A DNA stretch of 64,000 nucleotides from Friedmanniella luteola. Lineage in GTDB: Bacteria; Actinomycetota; Actinomycetes; Propionibacteriales; Propionibacteriaceae. The DNA lies in assembly GCF_900105065.1 (NCBI RefSeq), contig NZ_LT629749.1, positions 434,001 to 498,000 on the forward strand, in the 5' to 3' direction. Shown here piece by piece: positions 60,619 to 64,000 of the stretch. Each line of letters begins with the position of its first letter. Position 1 is the stretch's first letter. The translations under genes were made by a program, and so were the position numbers. The notes beneath the pieces are model-generated. The model searched no databases and was not told the DNA's origin. It was given only the letters and a program-made list of their open reading frames with translations.

Positions 60619-62636
60619 ACCCGGCCCGCCAGCCGGGCGGCCGTCCGGAGGTAGGTCTCCCGGTCGGTGGGGTCGTGGTCGATCCGCGGCCGCTCGGGCG
60701 GCGGTCCCAGCACCGGGCGCAGGTGGTCCAGGCCGGTGGTCAACGACCCCTCGCCGCTGGTGAGCCCGGGCAGCCGGAGCCGCAGATCGTGCACCGCGGA
60801 GGCCGGGACGTGCCCGCCCACCACCACCAGCCCGTCCTCGTAGCCGGTGTCGAGCGGCACCGCGCCCAGCTGCGCGAGCACGCCGAGCACCGCCCCCTGG
60901 GCGACCCGCGGGGCCTCCAGGGTGAAGCGGTGCACGGGCTCGCAGACGCACGAGCCCGCCCGCAGCAGTGCGGTCATCAGCACCAGCGGGGTCAGGTACC
61001 GGAAGTCGGCCCCGGTGCTCGACATGGCCTTGTCGAACGTCTGGTGCGCGTGGCTCTGCCGGGGCGCGTAGCCGGAGTGCGTCATCGTCACCCTCACGTC
61101 GGGCACCGGCCAGCCGTGCGGACCGGCGGCCAGCGCGGAGCGGACGCCGTCCTCCACGGCGGTGAAGAAGGCCGCCGGCATCGCCCCCCGCTCGACCTCC
61201 AGCGCGAAGGCCAGCCCCGCTCCGAACGCGGCGGGCTCCACCCGCAGCCCGACGGTGGCCAGGAAGGGGTTGCCCACCTCGCCCATCCGCTCGACGGCGC
61301 GGCCCGATCGGCGGACCCGTTCGACGCACAGCACGCTCGAGGTGCCGAACGTGACCGCGACGCCGTACTCCTCGGCCAGCAGGGCGCCGAGCACCTCCTT
61401 CTGCACCTCGCCGTAGAGCGACACGGCGATCTCACCGCGGCTGTCGTCCTGCCGCACCTCGATCAGCGGGTCCTGCTCGGCCAGCTGGGCCAGGGCGGCG
61501 TGCAGGTCCCCCCGCCGGGCGGGCTCGACCGGTTCGACGACCGCCTCCAGCGACGGCCGGGAGAACACGGGCCGCATGGGCGTCCGGTCGACCGGGCCGA
61601 GCACGTCGCCCACCCGCGCCGTCTCCAACCCGCGGACCCGGGCGATCCGGCCGGCCGGCAGCGCGTCCGCCGGCTGCGCGCCGCCCGGGCTGTGCAGGGC
61701 CAGGGCGGTGACGCGCTCGGCACGCCCGTGACCGAGGTCCAGCCGGTCCCGCACCCGGACGGTGCCCCGCCGGAGCACCAGGTGGGTCAGCTTCTCCCCG
61801 GCCGGCCCGCGCTCGATCTTGAACACCGAGCCCGCCGGGGGCCCGTCCGCGCAGGGTCGGTGGGTGGGCAGCAGGTCCGGCAGCGCGGCCAGCAGCTCCC
61901 CGACGCCGGCGCCGGTGATGGCCGAGCCGCAGAGCACCGGCAGCACGAGGCCGCCCCGGGTCGCGCGGGCCAGCCGCCGACGCAGCTCGGGGGCGGGGAG
62001 CGGCCGGTCGTCCACGAACGCGGCCAGCACCGCGTCGTCGTGGCCGGCGAGCACCTCGGTCGCGCGGCTGCGGAGGACGGCCTCGGGCAGCGGCCGGACG
62101 ACCACCCCCGCGGTGGCCGCGTCGACGACCTCCTGCAGGGCCAGCACGTCGACGCCGAGCCGGCGGCCGACCCGCTCGACGACGTCCTCGGGCCGGGCGC
62201 CGGCGCGGTCGCACTTGTTGACGAAGACGACGCAGGGCAGGCCGAGCCGGCGCAGGGCCCGGTGCAGCTTCACCGTCTGGGCCTGCACGCCCTCGACGGC
62301 GGAGACGACGAGCACGGCCCCGTCCAGCATGGCGAGGGCCCGCTCGACCTCGGCGATGAAGTCGGCGTGGCCCGGGGTGTCGAGCAGGTTCACCAGGACG
62401 TCGTCGACGACGAAGGTGGCGACGGCGGAGCGGATCGTGATGCCGCGGCGGCGCTCCAGGGCCATGGTGTCGGTCTGGGTGTCGCCCGCGTCGACGCTGC
62501 CGGCGCGGTCGAGGACCCCGGCGGCGACGAGCAGGCGCTCGGTCAGGCTGGTCTTACCGGCGTCGACATGGGCGACGACGCCCATGACCAGGGTGCGCGG
62601 CGCGAGGGTGCGCGCGGGAGTGGGGAGCAAGGGCAC
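60615..62636 (-). CDS. Tet(M)/Otr(A)-type ribosomal protection GTPase
   Basis: 673-residue EF-G-like translational GTPase. G1 AHVDAGKTS (22-30), the RRGITIRSA switch region, G3 DTPGHADFIAEV, G4 NKCD, then the domain II-V order of EF-G with domain IV MTHSGYAPRQSHAHQTFDKA and a C-terminal region (GSCVCEPVHRFTLEAP, QLGAVPLDTGYEDG). This is the family that removes tetracycline from the ribosome; chromosomal actinobacterial members are often intrinsic and may have other roles. GTG 62636 is the first in-frame start after the upstream short frame; ATG 62585 would remove 17 residues. Confidence 0.88.
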   Translation of the reverse strand: MPLLPTPARTLAPRTLVMGVVAHVDAGKTSLTERLLVAAGVLDRAGSVDAGDTQTDTMALERRRGITIRSAVATFVVDDVLVNLLDTPGHADFIAEVERALAMLDGAVLVVSAVEGVQAQTVKLHRALRRLGLPCVVFVNKCDRAGARPEDVVERVGRRLGVDVLALQEVVDAATAGVVVRPLPEAVLRSRATEVLAGHDDAVLAAFVDDRPLPAPELRRRLARATRGGLVLPVLCGSAITGAGVGELLAALPDLLPTHRPCADGPPAGSVFKIERGPAGEKLTHLVLRRGTVRVRDRLDLGHGRAERVTALALHSPGGAQPADALPAGRIARVRGLETARVGDVLGPVDRTPMRPVFSRPSLEAVVEPVEPARRGDLHAALAQLAEQDPLIEVRQDDSRGEIAVSLYGEVQKEVLGALLAEEYGVAVTFGTSSVLCVERVRRSGRAVERMGEVGNPFLATVGLRVEPAAFGAGLAFALEVERGAMPAAFFTAVEDGVRSALAAGPHGWPVPDVRVTMTHSGYAPRQSHAHQTFDKAMSSTGADFRYLTPLVLMTALLRAGSCVCEPVHRFTLEAPRVAQGAVLGVLAQLGAVPLDTGYEDGLVVVGGHVPASAVHDLRLRLPGLTSGEGSLTTGLDHLRPVLGPPPERPRIDHDPTDRETYLRTAARLAGRV

Positions 62637-62685
62637 GTCCGTCTGGGAGGAGGGTCACCGGCTGGGTCGTGCGGGCTGCTCGCAT
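62554..62685 (-). CDS. Overlapping upstream ORF before the ribosomal protection gene
   Basis: 43-codon frame starting ATG with a strong GAGGAG site eight bases upstream, whereas the GTPase GTG at 62636 has only a weak site. The frame MRAARTTQPVTLLPDGRALA... is not conserved-looking and runs 83 bases into the GTPase gene in another frame. Tet(M)-type genes are classically controlled by a short leader peptide, so translation of this frame could set expression of the GTPase. This is a possibility from arrangement only. Confidence 0.35.
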   Translation of the reverse strand: MRAARTTQPVTLLPDGRALAPHSRAHPRAAHPGHGRRRPCRRR

Positions 62686-62799
62686 GGCGGGATCTCCTCG
62701 GGGCTGGACGTGCAGGGGCGATGCAAGCACGCCGGCGGGCGCGGGGCCACCGGTTTTCCGCACCGGCCCGGCGGCGCCCGCGGGTGGCAGACTGCGGCC

Positions 62800-63171
62800 A
62801 TGGACGCCGCGCCCCGCCCCCTCGTCGTCAAGGTGACCTGCGGTGCGGAGGCACCCGAGCGGGCCAACCAGGCCTGGACGGTGGCCTCGACGGCGCTGGC
62901 CGCGGGCGCCGACGTCACCGTCTGGCTGACCGGCGAGGCCGTCTGGTTCGCCGTGCCGGGTCGGCAGCCGTCGCTCGACCTGCCCCACGCGGCCGCGGTG
63001 ACCGACCTCGTGGAGGCGGTGCGGTTGGGCGGCCGGATCGTGGTCTGCACCCAGTGCGCCGCCCGCCGCAGCCTCACCACCCAGGACCTGGTGGACGGCG
63101 CCACCATCGCGGGTGCCGCGTCCTTCGTCGAGGCGGTGCTGGCCGACGGCGTGCAGGCGCTCGTCTACTGA
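62800..63171 (+). CDS. DsrE-family sulfur-relay-like protein
   Basis: 123-residue protein with the DsrE/DsrF fold: VVKVTCGAEAPERANQAWTVA, ADVTVWLTGEAVWFAVPG, and C-terminal GRIVVCTQCAARRSL in which the CTQC pair resembles the active cysteine of the family. Such proteins relay sulfur or act as small thiol carriers; no partner is nearby. CAGACT (62788-62793) ends six bases before ATG 62800, so it is probably leaderless. The 115 bases between it and the upstream short frame hold only the two divergent promoters. Confidence 0.85.
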   Translation: MDAAPRPLVVKVTCGAEAPERANQAWTVASTALAAGADVTVWLTGEAVWFAVPGRQPSLDLPHAAAVTDLVEAVRLGGRIVVCTQCAARRSLTTQDLVDGATIAGAASFVEAVLADGVQALVY

Positions 63172-63202
63172 GCGACCGCCGCGCCCCGAGCCCGACGTCG
63201 GG

Positions 63203-64000
63203 TCAGTCCAGGCCCAGCCGCCCGGCCAGCTCGTCGGCGCTCATCGCCCCGGGCTTCAGCCCCGTCGCCGCCGCCTGCCGCGCGAGGATCGCGAGCCTCG
63301 CGTTGACCGGGGCCGCCTGCCCCGTGCGGTGGGCGATCAGCGCGATCTCGCCGTTGAGGTAGTCGGTCTCGACGTTGCCCGTGCCGCGCGTGAGCGACTG
63401 CCAGGTGGAGCCGCCGACGTCGTCGGGGACGCCGGGCACCTCGTGCATGGTGAAGCCCGCCGAGCGGGCCGCCTGCTCCTCCGCGTCGCTGGTGACGGCG
63501 ATCCCGGCGCCGGCCAGCACGGCCCGGGCCTCGGCGTCGGCCCGCGCCGTCAGCGGGCCGGTGTCGCCGTTGCCGTGGACGAGGGCCTGGAAGATGTTGC
63601 CGAGGTTGCTGATCAGCTTGCGGTACTTCCAGGGCATCACGTCCGGGGGCAGCGGCACGTCGTAGTTCGCCGCCGTCCAGTCCCGCTGCACCTGCGTGAG
63701 CAGGGCGGCGTCGCGCTCGTCGGTCTGCGCCGGCACCCGGCCGACGTGCAGCATGCCCGAGCGCGGGCCGCCGCGGATGATCACCTCGCCCGGCGTCAGG
63801 TGCACCGCGGGCATCCACACGCAGACGCCGTAGACCCGCGCGAAGTAGCGCAGGGCCATGGTCTCGCTCGCGACCCCGTTGAGCGCCATCAGCACGGGCA
63901 GCCGCTCGCCGGCGGTGCCTACCACCCGGCCGTCCGCGTGCACCGGGGCGTCGGCCCAGGTCGTCAGCGCGTCCGGCGCCTGCTGGGTCTTGGTGGCGAC
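63203..64000 (-). CDS. Ketopantoate reductase (PanE/ApbA family), 5' end outside window
   Basis: The visible 265 C-terminal residues belong to a 2-dehydropantoate 2-reductase-like protein: PWKYRKLISNLGNIFQALVHGNGD contains the catalytic lysine (KLISNLGN) and TGNVETDYLNGEIALIAHRTGQ is the C-terminal domain signature with the conserved N, E and substrate-contacting motifs. The N-terminal NADPH Rossmann domain would begin beyond position 64000; the frame continues open to the edge. It might act on ketopantoate for pantothenate synthesis or on another 2-oxo acid, as the family is broad. Confidence 0.85.
   Translation of the reverse strand, partial: VATKTQQAPDALTTWADAPVHADGRVVGTAGERLPVLMALNGVASETMALRYFARVYGVCVWMPAVHLTPGEVIIRGGPRSGMLHVGRVPAQTDERDAALLTQVQRDWTAANYDVPLPPDVMPWKYRKLISNLGNIFQALVHGNGDTGPLTARADAEARAVLAGAGIAVTSDAEEQAARSAGFTMHEVPGVPDDVGGSTWQSLTRGTGNVETDYLNGEIALIAHRTGQAAPVNARLAILARQAAATGLKPGAMSADELAGRLGLD

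Overview
High-GC (about 73-75%) actinobacterial chromosome. Mycothiol genes (mshD synthase, mtr mycothione reductase), GlnR, a BldC-like regulator, the tiny actinobacterial ribosomal protein bS22, an 11-bp-period PHO box and many leaderless messages all point to Actinomycetota. The overall style suggests Propionibacteriales (Friedmanniella/Microlunatus-like), but the genus is an inference. The backbone follows gene orders known from Mycobacterium tuberculosis: proC-bldC-like-bS22-(galE2)-serB-like-glutaredoxin-hemA-hemC-hemD-hemB; hemL-phosphatase-tlpA-ccdA-resB-ccsA; and sseC-cysA-thiS-like-glnR / mshD / pst.

Layout. 1-7.0 kb: radA (cut by the window edge), hisC, an ArsR/SRPBCC/membrane operon, two small enzymes, a TIM-barrel isomerase, a hydrolase and a CPBP protease. 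7.2-10.6 kb: asd, proC, acuC-like deacetylase and bldC-like regulator. 10.65-15.2 kb: an accessory insertion between bldC and bS22, made of a broken AbiEi/DUF559-type gene bracketed by two related 40-bp palindromes, then a 1005-residue beta-galactosidase. Just past bS22 is an apparent stub of the missing galE2-type epimerase. 15.2-18.2 kb: HAD phosphatase, acyl-CoA ligase, glutaredoxin. 18.3-25.7 kb: redox regulator rex and a complete haem cluster hemA-C-D-B-L. 25.7-30.4 kb: phosphatase plus the System II cytochrome c maturation genes (tlpA, ccdA, resB, ccsB). 30.5-31.8 kb: cysteine dioxygenase-rhodanese operon behind a small cysteine-containing leader peptide. 31.8-38.9 kb: two-component pair, mtr, DUF1905 protein, bioY, GH3 lipoprotein, DUF2510 protein. 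39-43.3 kb: pstSCAB with a PHO box. 43.4-50.3 kb: mshD-ppk1-mutT1 operon, a kinase and ppk2. 50.3-53.4 kb: glnR, a ThiS-like protein, a second cysteine leader peptide and a thiosulfate sulfurtransferase-DUF1416 operon. 53.4-64 kb: dtd, VOC protein, an internally deleted hydrolase pseudogene, sppA, an XRE-cupin/FAD-oxidoreductase pair with a palindromic operator, ThuA and Gfo/Idh proteins, a nucleotidyltransferase, a Tet(M)/Otr(A)-type ribosomal protection GTPase with an overlapping upstream ORF, a DsrE protein and a partial ketopantoate reductase.

The genes combine haem synthesis with cytochrome c assembly under likely redox control, phosphate uptake with polyphosphate metabolism, and cysteine/thiosulfate sulfur metabolism under likely leader-peptide attenuation. 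The most interesting items are the pair of leader peptides sharing V-D-x-x-R-x-x-S-x-x-C, the palindrome-bracketed decayed AbiEi/DUF559 cassette, and the epimerase stub. No rRNA, tRNA or CRISPR array was seen.
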